Assembly (NCBI GenBank): GCA_020796225.1
Contig: CM036767.1
Location: 24,682,100 to 24,746,099 of the forward strand
DNA: 64,000 bases
Source of the DNA: Arion vulgaris
Lineage: Eukaryota; Mollusca; Gastropoda; Stylommatophora; Arionidae
Reading direction: 5' to 3'
The translations under genes were made by a program, and so were the position numbers. The notes under the pieces are model-generated. The model was not told the origin of the DNA, did no database searches, and worked only from the letters and a program-made list of their open reading frames with translations. Positions within the stretch are counted from its first letter, which is position 1, and every line of letters starts with the position of its first letter. Positions 1 through 11,254 of this stretch are shown one piece after another.

Positions 1-219
1 AGACCACTGCTCAGATATAAAGATGTCTGCAAAGCCTCAATAAAAAACTTTTCTATAGGTCCCAGCACATGGGAAGGACTAGCTGATAACAGAGTTGTGT
101 GGAAAGCCAAATTACGAAAGGGCGCAGAGTCTTTTGAGAAGAGACTTATGAATGAGCTGAACGACAAGAGAGAAAAGCGAAAACTCAGAAGTTGTCACAT
201 TAAAACACTTACCAATTGA
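1..219 (+). pseudogene. LINE ORF2 C-terminal fragment (LINE-D-like)
   Basis: Frame 1 is open from the window edge to a TGA at 217-219. It reads a typical LINE tail: RPLLRYKDVCKASIKNFSI, then a W..LADNRVVW stretch and a charged KREKRK end. The same RPLLR signature occurs in the minus-strand LINE-D at about 15.85 kb, so this is probably the 3' end of a related copy that begins outside the window. It is a family-level call; the clade is not assigned. Confidence 0.7.
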
Positions 220-242
220 CCGTCTGTAAAGACGAAAAAGGC

Positions 243-757
243 CACATATATCTGGCAATCTCAAGACCTTAGTATATGTACAAAATTTAAATTGTTTAGG
301 CCCTTTGTGATTCGTGTATTGACCTACGGTTGTGAAAGTTGGAAATCAACAAACAAAATTGATAAGAAACTGGACAGCTTTGAGAAAAATTGTCTCCGAA
401 AATTACTAAAAGTAAAATGGAGTGATTTAGTTTCGAACAACACAGTGAGAGATAGAACACAGCAACAACCCGTATCAAATATTATAAGGAAATGAAGGTG
501 GAAATATTTAGGTCTTGTTCTTAGATCAGACGAAAGAGACTAAATCAACAAGTCCTTATGTGGTCACCAGTTGGGAAAAGAAAACGTGGAAGACCAAAGA
601 CCACTCTTCGAAGAACCATCCAACAAGAAAGTAAACTATTGGGATGTAAAACCATACAAGATCTCCAACTGCTAGCAACGAACCGCATCACATGGAGATC
701 TAAAACCTCTGCCCTATGTGCCGCCTTTGCACGAAAGGAACAAACTAATACAATGAT
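243..757 (+). pseudogene. LINE-G reverse transcriptase C-terminal fragment
   Basis: This stretch is nearly identical to 21806-22309. It encodes the post-RT tail: LTYGCESWKSTNKIDKKLDS, then RRWKYLG and GKRKRGRPKTTLRRTI. A TGA at 493-495 replaces the CGA arginine of the second copy, which looks like CpG decay. The two halves lie in different frames around 535-560. It is a dead 5'-truncated LINE just upstream of the CDKL exons. Confidence 0.85.
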
Positions 758-1244
758 TCTCAGCTGAGTTTCTCTTGTGGTTTCAATGCCATAATTAGCA
801 TCCTTGTGTGATTCCCAGTACATGGCATCTTTATCAAAGCCTTTAAGAGACACTACATGAGTCTCTTTGAAGCATTATTTCTGTTACCTAAAGGTTGTTT
901 ACCCCCTCCTAGCTTGAACACATCAGCTGATTTGAAATGCAGCTATCAGGAGTCCATGCAATGTGACTGCCCCATCTCGCATGAGCCTTCTGCAGCAGTG
1001 TAAGGATACCTAAAATATTAGCTCTCATGAAGACTTTGGTATCTGAAATTTTGTCCAGCGACTTTATTATGAGCAATATATGGAGGCAGTGGAATCTGAT
1101 GCGATTGCAATTTAATTTATATTGTATGTCAGTTTAATTTTAGCATTGAAGATTTATCTAAAGCTATAGATTTGTACAGTGTTTCACAGAGAATCTATAT
1201 ATTAAAAAACATTGCCACAAATCTTTATAATATCGTTTCTTTAG
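758..1244. other. Unassigned sequence upstream of the first visible CDKL exon
   Basis: No convincing coding sequence or named repeat is visible. The last bases form a polypyrimidine-rich acceptor ending in AG at 1243-1244, so at least the right part is intron of the CDKL gene. Confidence 0.4.
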
Positions 1245-1463
<219 letters not shown>

Positions 1464-2196
1464 TAATTATATGATCACTTATAATGAATGTAGTTAATAT
1501 TATATGAATTGGCAAATATATTTCGAAAGCTAGGTCTAACCAAAGGTATTGATACTATTTAAAATAAAGCATTGTAGTTTGTGTGTGTAATTAATTTTAT
1601 TATTAACTACTAACAAGCATAAACAGTCCAATGACTAATAACTCGTTAGTATAGTTACTAGTTTTTAAAAAATCTAATGTATATGCTCGTAGTAATTTCT
1701 ATTTGTTATTACAATATTTAAATATTGATTATCTTTGAGATGTCATTTAGAATAGAAATGATTAAACAATTTGAACTGGCATTACGCAGAAAATGATGCA
1801 CTTTGTACATAAGTTACAGAAATGTCGCAAACTATTTTCAGAATGTCTTTCCATGTTACCTACAGATTGTGGGATTGTCACCCCGTAAATCATTTCTTGT
1901 GTTTACTTGAAATATTGTTTATATTTGCAATGTTGTTTTTTGTATAAACCTCACTGTATTTTGTAGTTCATATGTGACAGGCTGGCCGCACTATCTCATC
2001 AACAGTGCCTCTCAAGAGCACACACTTGAAAGACATATGGCATATGACCATACTATAAATACAAGCTCACTCTCAGGCTCAATCTCCTATCTCCTTATTA
2101 CTACAATACTCGCAACTACATCAGGAATATACTTATGACACAATATGTGTCCAACACACAATAGTGACCAATAACACTAGGGTGAGTTATCTCTTC

Positions 2197-2290
2197 TTTA
2201 ATGAGAGAGCGGACAGGCTAACATCAACAGCATCGATTGTTGGGGAATTGAAGATGGATAAGGGGATGTTCTTCGGTCTGTTAGTACAAC
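2197..2290 (+). pseudogene. LINE-A RNase H fragment
   Basis: This short stretch matches the longer LINE-A copy around 4120-4200 (GCGGACAGGC, then CATCGATTGTTGGGGA). It represents the region between the RNase H domain and the 3' end. It is only a relic inside an intron. Confidence 0.6.
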
Positions 2291-2618
2291 AATGAAATAT
2301 GAATCTGATCTCTATCAAACTTAGTCATCAAAACCAGTCTTGTTCTATCTGGATGCTATACAATTTATCTTTGACCAGCGGCCCGCGATGGTTTATATGT
2401 TCAACATAATGCTGGTCACCACTACTTCCACGCAGTTCTCTGATGTCCAGTTGATACCCGGGACCATATGCTTATGAACAAGTGCAGTAACCATTAATCT
2501 ATCATATTTCTCATTTAAAAGATGCTCAATTAAAACCAGATGTCATTTTGCATATACAGTCAGTCTAAAACTCTTGGTCCTGGACAGATAACAATTTTCA
2601 CATATCTCTATCTCACAG

Positions 2619-2731
2619 GGCAGTGGATATTTGGGCAGTAGGATGCATGTTGTCAGAGATGTTTAATGGAGAACCATTGTTTCCTGGTGATTCAGATATT
2701 GACCAGCTGTATCTAGTAACGAATCATCTTG
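2619..2731 (+). CDS. CDKL1/4-like: CDKL1/4-like kinase, C-lobe exon (subdomain IX)
   Basis: The acceptor TCTCACAG ends at 2618 and the donor GTATGA starts at 2732. The first base completes the arginine codon split after 1423. The exon then reads [20 protein letters not shown] followed by [23 protein letters not shown] is kinase subdomain [12 protein letters not shown] is the CDKL counterpart of the CDK 'PG.S..DQL' element. The last base starts a glycine codon finished at 12078. The downstream intron is 9.3 kb and is filled with transposons. Confidence 0.93.
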
Positions 2732-2849
2732 GTATGATGCACTTAGAAATGTTGTTCCTGTAGATGATTAATGTTCATGTTTTATTATTTATCATTTTTT
2801 CTTCTTTTTTTTTACAGTTAATTAACATAAGGAAAAAAAGGAACCCTTT

Positions 2850-3110
2850 CATACCTCGTGGTATATAGGTCAATACAGTGTTAGGCCTGTATTTTTCATT
2901 GACCGTCAGCACACGATGGGTGATGTGGTCAGCATCACGCCTTTACTTTCCCAGAGCATGTCTGGTACCCAGTTGAGGCTGGGTCGACCTGAGAGCCGTC
3001 GCGGTCGGGAAAATTCCACGCGCATTGCGGAGCTGAACCCAGACCACCAGCCTTGCGAAGCGAGTTCACTAACAACTTCGTTACAGCGGCTCTCTTACTT
3101 AACATACATA
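2850..3110 (-). repeat. tRNA-derived SINE (family 1)
   Basis: Read on the minus strand, the unit starts with an A-box-like GTAACGAAGTTGTTAGTG. A GCTTCGCAAGGCTGG anticodon-arm-like segment and a B-box-like GGTTCAGCTCC follow. Next comes a non-tRNA body (GACGGCTCTCAGGTCGACC, then TACCAGACATGCTCTGGG). This head-body order is that of tRNA-derived SINEs. The boxes are decayed, so it is not a functional tRNA gene. Confidence 0.75.
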
Positions 3111-3119
3111 CATTAAACA

Positions 3120-3629
3120 AATAAATAACTGAATATCAACTTGTCTCATAGGGACCGTAAATATCCATTACATATACTGTTGCAGAACGCTAGATGGAGG
3201 ACTTAAAGAATGCCCTTTCTGTAACCACTGTGGTGGAATAAATGTGTAAAAGAAAAGCATTGAGGACAAACAAAACTGTCACAGTCACTGCAGAGAGCCT
3301 AAAAAAAAACCACTTGCGAAATATATGTGATATGGCTTTGATGTCTGACACATAGCCACAGATGTTATCAAAGTATTGACCAGTAAAGTCAAGGGTGAGA
3401 TGTGGAGGCATTTATAACCAAGGTTGGTGGTGATAAGTCACTGCATAAATTCTGGCAGTTACATTGGAGAATGCACAGGAGGACTATATATCAGTCCTTT
3501 ACTAATTTATGCAAAGCATCCAGCCAACTATTAACAACAGACAGAAAAGGTACAGTTGTTCTTTCAACGTTTTGTGGCTCAGACAGAATGGGGTGATAAG
3601 GGGAACTGTCATGAGATTTGGAACTTATT
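3120..3629. other. Intronic sequence without a clear assignment
   Basis: No recognisable domain is visible. The right end runs into LINE-A reverse transcriptase coding sequence and may be more decayed LINE-A. Confidence 0.3.
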
Positions 3630-3812
3630 GTTGATAACCACAGATGAAGAACATTACGTTGATTTCATAAAAAAGGATGATTTAGTAAATGCAATCAACG
3701 CCAGCCACAGCACTGCTTCCAGGCCTCATGGTGTTCAGTATCACTACATCAAACAGCTGGATGAGATGGATATTAATGTGGTTGAAAGCGGTTTCAACAA
3801 CAGTTTATCGTG
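3630..3812 (+). pseudogene. LINE-A reverse transcriptase N-terminal fragment
   Basis: The frame reads DDLVNAINASHSTASRPHGV followed by QYHYIKQLDEMDINVV. This is the start of an RT fingers domain, with the usual 'S.A.G.DG..Y..IK.L' pattern in a degenerate form. The same stretch recurs at 11255-11400. Upstream and downstream frames are broken. Confidence 0.6.
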
Positions 3813-3941
3813 AGGAAAGCCCGCAGCCAACTGATTGACACTCAGTTTTATAAAACTAGTTCTACTGATGCCACACTATAAAATAATTGTAAGGTTCGTA
3901 AAGCAACCCTTAAGGGCTTCATAAGGGTTAAGAACTTAATT

Positions 3942-4442
3942 CCATTGGATCTCTGGGACTTCATTTACTGGGGCTGTTGTATCTGACTCTCAGTCGATGC
4001 TTCACAAGATCCAGAAGGGCAGGTTTCGGTATGAGTGGATATCTCTATAGAAGTTTCTAACCTCCAGAGACTAAATACAGTCCTATATACAGTCCTGGGC
4101 ATGCAGGTGTTTACGGTAATGAGAGGCGGACAGGCCTGCATCAACAGCATCGATTGTTGGGGAGTTGAAGATGGATAAGGGGGATATTCTTCGGTCTCTT
4201 CGCGAATGTCTGTTGGATGAGGACACTAAAATCGATGTTGAATCGATCAAGCGATTTAAGCAGTTTGGAGTTAGCCGTTGTACAAGTCAAACTGGATGCC
4301 TGAGAGGCAGAGTGAGAGGTGTGTTTATTTAGCGAGCCACGGGAACCATCAGTATGCATACTCTTCTATATCTGTTGGGGAGACTGAGCATCTATGGGTC
4401 TGCCCGGAGTGCAATGACATCAGTTTAGTAACCAATAACCAA
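3942..4442 (+). mobile_element. LINE-A 3' end (RNase H) inserted in the PLE
   Basis: This 5'-truncated insertion is flanked by the 13-bp duplication TAAGAACTTAATT (3929-3941 and 4443-4455). It carries the end of an RNase H domain (AVVSDSQSMLHKIQKGRF, then PGHAGVYGNE) and a C-terminal linker, and ends with the tail AGTAACCAATAACCAA. The same tail ends other LINE-A copies (7905-7920 and, inverted, 57511). Removing it and one duplication rejoins the PLE. Confidence 0.85.
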
Positions 4443-5033
4443 TAAGAACTTAATTACTAAGAAAGACCTTCCTACCGGTGCATTTTCACTCTGTGTTACT
4501 GATAGCTGTTTGGGCAAACTCCTATTTGACATACTTCCCAAAATTCACAAACTCCACAATCCTGGTAGACATATCTTCTCTGCCTGCTCTTGCCCTACTG
4601 AACACATCTCTGAATTCCTTGACAGTATCTTCAATCCAATAGTTACCATACTACCTTCGTTTTTGAAATATACTAGTTATGCATTGACTTTTTTCTTCCA
4701 ATGAGTTGTTACCTGACAGGACTTTCCGTCTCTTCCTCCTTGATGTTTGCTCATTGTACACCTCTATACCTCATTCCGATGACTTACAAGCTCTTAAGTT
4801 CTTGCTCAATAGAAGAACGAATCCAGTTGCCCGTACCTCTGCTCGCAGAACTAGTTCTTACTCTAAACTCAATTCGGTTCAATGATCAATTCTTAGAATA
4901 GATCAGTGGGGTCGCCATGGGCACTAAAATATGACCTAGTTTTGCTTGTCTGTTCATGCGTTATCTTGAACACCAAGTATCAAACCCACATGATGGCCCT
5001 CTTCCATCCGTTTATCATAAATACATTGATGAC

Positions 5034-5164
5034 TTGGATTCTGGATGTAACTGATGGTTTGAACATGACGGCTGCAGAGGCAGGACATCTGGCCTATGAG
5101 AGAGAAATTCTAGAGAACTGTTGGGGTGGCAAAGTTCTGCTCAGGACAAGCTATTTGATGATAA
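5034..5164 (+). mobile_element. LINE-B 3' end inserted in the PLE catalytic motif
   Basis: This insertion of 131 bp begins TTGGATTCTGGATGTAACTG and ends in a short GATGAT tail. It matches the minus-strand LINE-B at 7363-7776. Near-identical 10-bp flanks CATTGATGAC (5024-5033) and CATTGATAAC (5165-5174) are the target duplication. The left flank is the codons for the PLE RT catalytic Y-I-D-D. Confidence 0.8.
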
Positions 5165-5679
5165 CATTGATAACGGTTTTGGCGTTACTGATATGCCTGA
5201 AGCTGATTTGTCCCGCTTCATTAATTTCATCAATGATTTCAACCCTGCTATTCGATTTACCTCTCACATCTCCACTTGTGTCAATTTTGTGAAGATCACT
5301 ATCACCATACATCATTCCAACATCACAATATCAGTATATTATAAGCCTTGTAATGCACATAGTTTTCTCCTCTATACCTTCATTTTAGTCACATATTTTC
5401 ATTTTAGGGCCGTTAGGGATTTATTATCTTATTGTATATGTTATGCCTGCTGTAAAAAAAGTCTGAATTTCTTCACTTCTTGTGTGTCCTTTGCTTGATA
5501 AAAGCATTTTCCTCGAAACGTTGCTGTATATTGTTTTTGTATTTTGTAAAACTACAGTACTTTGTTTTTATGTGTTTCGCCAACAGTTTACAGAATACTG
5601 TGGTACCTGAGTACTGGCTTCATAGCTTTCTATGATCACTTTATAAACATGAAAAGTATAATACCAAGAATACCAAGTC

Positions 5680-5850
5680 AAATGTAGTGTAGCTAGACAA
5701 GAGTATTATACTGAAAGTCAAAGAAGAATATTAAACCGACATAGAACTGATGTCATTAGTTGCTACACTCTGAGAGATATACTGAGGAGGAGATTGGAGC
5801 ACTTATGGACTAATTGATTTGATGTGCAGTGATGATGATTCGATGACTAA
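5680..5850 (+). repeat. Dispersed repeat shared with 19690-19880
   Basis: Segments such as TGTAGCTAGACAAGAG, TGAGAGATATACTGA and TTGGAGCACTTAT recur in the same order, inverted, at 19690-19880. It could be a LINE 3' region or a SINE; no tRNA boxes are visible. Confidence 0.55.
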
Positions 5851-7362
5851 ACTCTCTTTGTTAAAATGTAGGATAAATCCTTGGACTGTGAGCTGGAGTG
5901 CTAATGCTGCTTCTTTGGTGGAGTGCAACCTGTGCACTAAATTTATAAACATGTACCTCAGACCATGCATGTACATGGCTGGGATTGTCACTTGGTTTCC
6001 ATCTGTCACCAGTGTTTTTCAACATCCACCAGCGTAGTCAAAATTCAACCATCTGGTCAGGACATTGACTTTTCCTGATGATGTCCTAATATACAGGACT
6101 GAATTGATCAACAAGAGATGATCCTAGACATTCAAGGGACATTACGTATAATCTTGTGTTGGTTTCACTCTCATGTCGATCCTGAGATGGTGACATGTTG
6201 TAATGCTTTTTTAATAATTCCATAGTTAATGTTTACCTACCCAGAGTCACCTTTCAATGGGCAGGCTATCGAGCATCATGATGAGCGGCATTATCTTGGG
6301 ATAGCATGTGATCGCATTTTAACTTTCAAATACTATGGTATCATGGTGAACATGAATTGCTGCCAGTGCTGTTTCACAGCTGTCAAAGTTATAGTAGCTC
6401 CACACCTCGAGCAACAACTGTTTGCTTTCCTCTTTGATGAAGCTGATTATGTGCGTGGTGGATTATGAACTTTGCATCCTCACGATATTGCGACCACAAT
6501 GTGAATGCTAGGAACAGGATTAGAATGATGGCATGTATATAGTTCTCGACTCGACTAAAGATACTCACATTGTGAAGATAAATGATTGATATCCTATCAC
6601 TATATTTCTGTCATGCTATTGCCCAAACCAACGCATGTATGCAGATTACTGCAGACTAGAAACACCCACTGTACAAGAATGGCACAAGAATCAAGCTTGA
6701 CATGTCTTGGATGGTCCAAGCTGAACTAACATTTGACCACATGACCATAGTTTTGACACTACCAAAAAGGGAAGATGGAACCCGATAGTTGGAAAACCAA
6801 CTATGCAACTGACCAACTTGCTAAGGTTTTTGCGTAAGAGAATGTAGAGATTGGAACAAAATATGAAAGGAAGCTCGCAATTGCTGGCTAATAGCAGTTA
6901 ACACAGGTGATGATGTTGTTGTATATACAGATGGGTCTGTGTGTCATGGTGGTGGGCTCATTGCACAGCAAAATGAAGCATACATGACAACTACTTGCAT
7001 TATAATAATTGAGGTTGAAGATGTAGGTTACTGCTTGCCTCCAGTGCCTTTCTGACTCAATTTATTTGAGCCATTATTGTGTTTGACTCTTAGCCCATGC
7101 TTCAGAATGTCCAAAACAGCAAGTTGCTGTGTGAGTGGATATCACCTATTGAGGCTTCCAACTTCTGGTCTTACATGGTTCTATTATCTTGGACATGCAG
7201 GTGTTTGTAGTCATGAGAGAGCAGAAAGGCTTGGAGCAACAACACTGAGTGTCAGGGACTTGAAAATGGATAGGGGGTACATCCTTCAATTGCTGAGCAA
7301 CTACCTGTTGGATGGTAACACTGAAATTAATTGATATTGAATCTATATATAATGTTATCTAT
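5850..7362 (+). pseudogene. LINE-A RT thumb to RNase H, left part
   Basis: Frames read the RT C-terminal region (FNGQAIEHHDERHYLGIACD, then LTFKYYGI and AAPHLEQ). A weak RNase H start follows (VVYTDGSVCHGGGLI) and then GHAGVCSHERAERLG. The YLGI block and 'TDGS' are typical of I-like LINEs with an RNase H domain. Frame breaks occur throughout. The copy continues after the LINE-B insertion to a CAGTAACCAATAACCAG tail at about 7905-7921. Confidence 0.7.
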
Positions 7363-7776
7363 CATCATCATCAAATAGCTTGTCCTGAGCAGAACTTTGC
7401 CACCTCAACAGTTCTCTGGAATTTCTCTTTCTCATAGGCCAGATGTCCTGCCACTGCGGTAGTCATGTTAAAACCATCAGTTACATCCTGAATCCCATCT
7501 TCTCCGTGATCTTCCTCTTATTCTCTTTGCCAGTATGCTTCCTTCCATGATAGTCTTCTCCAGCCCTTCATGTCTTTTTATATGTCCAAAATATCTCAAT
7601 TTTCTCTTTCTTATTTGTAGCATCAGCCAGTTTTCTTTGATTTTGAGTTCTTTCTGGATAGATATATTTGTTCTCTTCTCTGTCCATGATATATGGAGGA
7701 CTCTTCTGTAACACTTATATTCTAAAGCATATATGTGTTTTTCCACTGCCTTATTAAATGTCCTTACTTCACAAAA
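7363..7776 (-). mobile_element. LINE-B C-terminal end, 5'-truncated insertion
   Basis: It is flanked by TTATCTAT (7355-7362 and 7777-7784) and sits inside LINE-A. On the minus strand it codes for a LINE tail, with YALEYKCYRRVLHISWTEKR, then RKRKLRYFGHIKRHEGLEKT and RRRWDSGCN. It ends in a (GAT)n tail, seen as CATCATCATC at 7363. This is an RTE-like C-terminus; the clade is not assigned. Confidence 0.85.
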
Positions 7777-8059
7777 TTATCTATACAGAGTTTTTACTCA
7801 CACGATGTAAGACTAGAAATGGATACATGATGAGCAGAAGGAGAAGGCAGCATGCTTAACCAGCAAGTGACTATGTGTCTGCCTAGAGTGCTGTGATGTT
7901 GGTTCAGTAACCAATAACCAGCCAGTTCTGTAACTTACTTGTTACACACGTTTTCAGCCACACTCTTAGGTGTACCTATTATTTATTATAGCTTTTGTCT
8001 GAAGGCACATTTGCAAAAGAAGATAGCTGACAGGAAAGAAGGGTCCAATGAGACAAGTT

Positions 8060-8495
8060 GAACAGTTTAGATAGAACACATCTATACATGCTTTGTCCTC
8101 CTTTATAGCAGTCATCTTAACGCTCTTGCTTTCACTTTATCCAATGCTAGGTTTCTCTCTCTCAACCTAACAGATGGCATCATTGTGCTTTTCTGTGCTT
8201 GCTCCCACATAAGTCGGTTCAATGTCTCTGATTATGTTTCCACATATGTAGAGCAGAGAGAATTTATAATGTTCAGTCTGTCCACACTTATTTCTTTTGC
8301 AATGGATGCCGCTCTGACTAGTTTATCTTTCCTTTCCCTTCATCCATGCATGCCCATATGTGTAAAGCCAAGACAATTTCTCGAGACAGGACTGCTAAAT
8401 GCTGTTTACCCATTCAGTGTGAACCTTGCCTGCACAATCAATCCGCTTAAACATTTTCATCTAGTCTGCTACTGTCACCGCATTTGTCATCTTTT
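8060..8495 (-). pseudogene. RNase H LINE fragment
   Basis: On the minus strand degraded frames read HMGMHGWREGKDKLVRAA and ASIAKEISVDRLNIINSL. These resemble the 'PGH.G..GNE.AD.LA' end of a LINE RNase H domain. No intact frame remains. Confidence 0.55.
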
Positions 8496-8754
8496 TGTTT
8501 GTCAGGCATGAAATCGCCCCCAGAGACAACTAACAAAAATAACCATGCTATAAGTCCTTAAAATGAATGCACAGCATTACTCATATATTGTCCTGTTCAC
8601 ATGTGTCATTTATACTCATCAAACTCCTAGATCAAACTCCTAGAATCACTCTTAGACAGTATGGGACCATTCTCTGCTGCTTAAGATGACTATTACACCT
8701 CTATAAGTTCACGTAACTTCATTGGAACATCAATGCATTCATCATCATGGCTGA

Positions 8755-9012
8755 TATGGTTAATAATTAGTCCATATGAAATGAAAAGAGAAAGCTTATC
8801 ATCAATATAAGAAAGAGACAGTTATCATTTTTCGGACATGTGATGAGGAGAGGAGGTTTAGAACACATTGTGACAACCGGTAAAATCGAGGGTAGACGAG
8901 ACAGAGGAAGTAGAGCGTCAACATCTGAGTTGATAGCAAACACCAACGACAGAGATTTGTGGAGATCCATGATCGCCTACGCCAGCCGGCTCAGCACCTG
9001 ATGATGATGATA
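8755..9012 (+). pseudogene. LINE-B 3' end
   Basis: Frames read RQLSFFGHVMRRGGLEHIVT, then SELIANTNDRDLWRSMIAYA and SRLST, with the tail CCTGATGATGATG. The sequence matches the minus fragment at 36147-36245. It is a 5'-truncated RTE-like LINE end in CDKL intron 2. Confidence 0.8.
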
Positions 9013-9497
9013 TGAAATGAAGTCTGCAATAAATATGACCATGATGACCAATTTTTGAAGTTGAAGGTGGTATTTTCTTTGATGATCTATTGAATCAAAT
9101 TCTTCATCATGTCTGTTTGTTTTATAGGAGATAAAATCCTCAAGTTTAGGTGCACACTTTTAACGTAAGAACGAATTTTGTCTTTGGTTATATCAGGGAA
9201 TGGCCATGCTATCAAGAAAAATAACAATTAACCCCCTGCTGAGAATCCAGTAAGGAAGACATTTCTCATTAAGTTTAATGCTTGGTTAGCTCAGTGGGAA
9301 AAACATTACTGCAAATTACAGAGCATTTAAGAAATCCATACTCTAGTATTTCTGACAAATATTAGACAAAATATTATTTTCAATTTGATAGTTGATAATT
9401 TAGTTCTCACTCAATGTTAGTTCATGTCTCACGTATGAATCTATATTGGAACTATTTATTTTTAAATGATAAGAATCTGTTACTCTTGAAAATGCTA

Positions 9498-10000
9498 TTA
9501 CTCAGTATTCGCTCTCTCTCTTTCTCCTTTCTCTTTTTCTCTAGCCTGTGATAACCCAGGCACGTAGGCAGCAAAAAATGCACACCATTCGTCTCTATTC
9601 TTAGACATCCTCTGTATTGTGTTCCAGCTATGATTCATTTCTTTCAGTTCTTGTCCTACTGTTCTCATCCAGGTCATTTTGGGTCTTCCAAGTTTTCGTT
9701 TGCCCTCTGGTGTCCATCTCAGTGCAGTTTTCGTGATAGTGTTAGTCTCCATGCATATCACATGTCCAATCCATTTCCAGCATCTCTTTTGGATGATGGT
9801 GCTCATATTATCTTGTTGACACTGTGCAAGCAGTTCTTGGTTAGAGATAGTATTTGGCGAGGACACACATACAAGCTTTTGCAGACAAGTTGTATGGAAG
9901 GTGGAGAGTTTGGACATATCTTGTTCTGTGATTTTCCAGCAATCTGATCCGTATAGTACACAGATGTGGTTCTGATGCTATATTGGTCTGAGTTCAAGAC
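9498..10000 (-). pseudogene. LINE-E C-terminal fragment
   Basis: An open stretch of 139 codons on the minus strand reads a LINE post-RT tail. MSKLSTFHTTCLQKL comes first, then KRCWKWIGHVICMETNTITK, GKRKLGRPKMTWMRTVGQEL and NRDEWCAFFAAYVP. A homologous, more decayed copy lies on the + strand at 13660-14075. It is intronic. Confidence 0.8.
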
Positions 10001-10379
10001 TGTCTGGACAGAAAGTGTTGAGATTTTGCATAGAAACATGTAATTGTTATGTTATTATGAAAAATTTGTTTCTAATGACATCAGGTTTCCTTTTTGATTT
10101 GTCTGAGGTATACAAAAACCAGCACACTTTTCCTGGCAGTCTTTTCAATCTTTTACACTTTCTCAGTGGTAATTCTTTGCTGTTAAAATTTGTGTTCATC
10201 AATTTCATGTTTGCAGGAAAAGCCAGACCCTAAAATAAGTCCCACAAAGTGTTTGACAATGTGCATAACAGTTTTAGTATTCTATGTCATTATGTCTAGT
10301 CAATTTTTTACAGGCATTCAAAATTTAATTTTCATTATGTTTATACATTGAAATGTACAACACTCCAAACCACATCAAT

Positions 10380-11145
10380 GATGACGTTTTTGTAGAAATG
10401 CTAATTGTGGAAGTCTTTAATTTCCATTCCAAAGTCAGAAACATTAACAATGTACTCTTCAAGTTTAAGTAAACGGTCATTGTGTTGCTGGGTTCAAGAA
10501 TATGGACAGTTGCTTTCACAGAAACTGTATATAGTTTTGACAAAGATGTTACCCTAAGAGAAAATTTGAAAATGTTTGATTCTAAACGAACAGTGACACT
10601 TAGAAAATTAAAGATTTGGCTGAGAATGAACAATGGCAGTGATTAATACAAATCTACACTGTGGAAAACTATAAAGAGTGCAGACTTCACCTTTTAAAAT
10701 TATATATGTGAAAGATATCATTTGTGAGAAGCTACATCTAGTAGCCATGAGAAACAAGTAAGCAAGGGAAATTAAGTAAGAGAACTGCATAGAAAGTTAT
10801 GATACTGTGTATGTAGATAAAACATGGATAATAGTCACTACACCAATGAAAAGAAAATGGCAGTCAGAAAGCTAAAGAGATTTGTATCAAGTTGCAAAGG
10901 TCAATGCTTGATGATTGCCCATGCAGGTAGCAGATGTTTTGAAGATGCTCAACTCATTTTTGTCAGAAAGTCAACAGACAATCTGAATTATCAGATACAA
11001 AGACGAACAGTCATACATTTAAAGTGTGGATCGAGAAAACTGTTCTTTTGTTCCTAGATAGACCTTCTTGTCTGATAAAAGACAATGCATCATACCACAA
11101 CATTGTGGCACAAGACAATAAAATATTAACATCTTCTTCTTCTAT
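10380..11145 (+). pseudogene. Sailor-like (DDE) transposase fossil
   Basis: Broken frames align block by block with the transposase at 28.5-29.5 kb. VTLRKLKIWLRMNN matches VTLRQLKSRLRIQC. STLWKTIKSADFTF matches TVLWRVVRCSGFTF. YVDKTW sits at the position of the first catalytic D. CLMIAHAGSRCFEDAQLIFV matches IVIGHAGSKANGLVSGAELL. KDNASYHNIVAQDNKI matches MDNASYHNVVAHTDKI. Many stops and frameshifts, and visibly lower similarity than within-family LINE copies, make it old. The downstream glutamate block is missing. I found no terminal repeats. Confidence 0.7.
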
Positions 11146-11254
11146 CTCTAATTCTGTTTAGCCTCACAGCTTCAAGATAAGATTTCTCGAACAGGCTCTT
11201 GTATGTGTTTTGTACATGATGTCTTTCACTGCCTCTGTGGTCTCTGTTATTTGT

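Larger units (their letters stand above)
3825..5615 (+). pseudogene. Penelope-like element (PLE), RT and 3' region
   Basis: Broken frames read a Penelope-type RT. KVRKATLKGF comes first, then LLFDILPKIHKLHNPGRHIF, SACSCPTEHISEFLDSI and LAELVLTLNS. The catalytic KYIDD lies at about 5019-5033, followed by LSRFINFINDFNPAIRFT and SVYYKPCNAHSFLLY. The '.PKIHK..NPGRPI.SA' block and the late 'SVYYKPT..HSYL' block are PLE hallmarks. The tail (5490-5600) holds the GCTTGATAAA / TCGAAACGTTGCTG motif shared with four other copies here. The element carries two later LINE insertions (3942-4442 and 5034-5164), each flanked by target duplications. Stops and frameshifts make it dead. No GIY-YIG domain is clearly visible. 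Confidence 0.85.

Noticed and set aside
9280..9330. tRNA-like A box (GGTTAGCTCAGTGGGA)
   Set aside because: No B box or acceptor stem follows, so it is neither a tRNA gene nor a clear SINE.
9630..9947. 105-codon + strand open frame
   Set aside because: It is the antisense shadow of the minus-strand LINE-E tail, which has clear LINE motifs.
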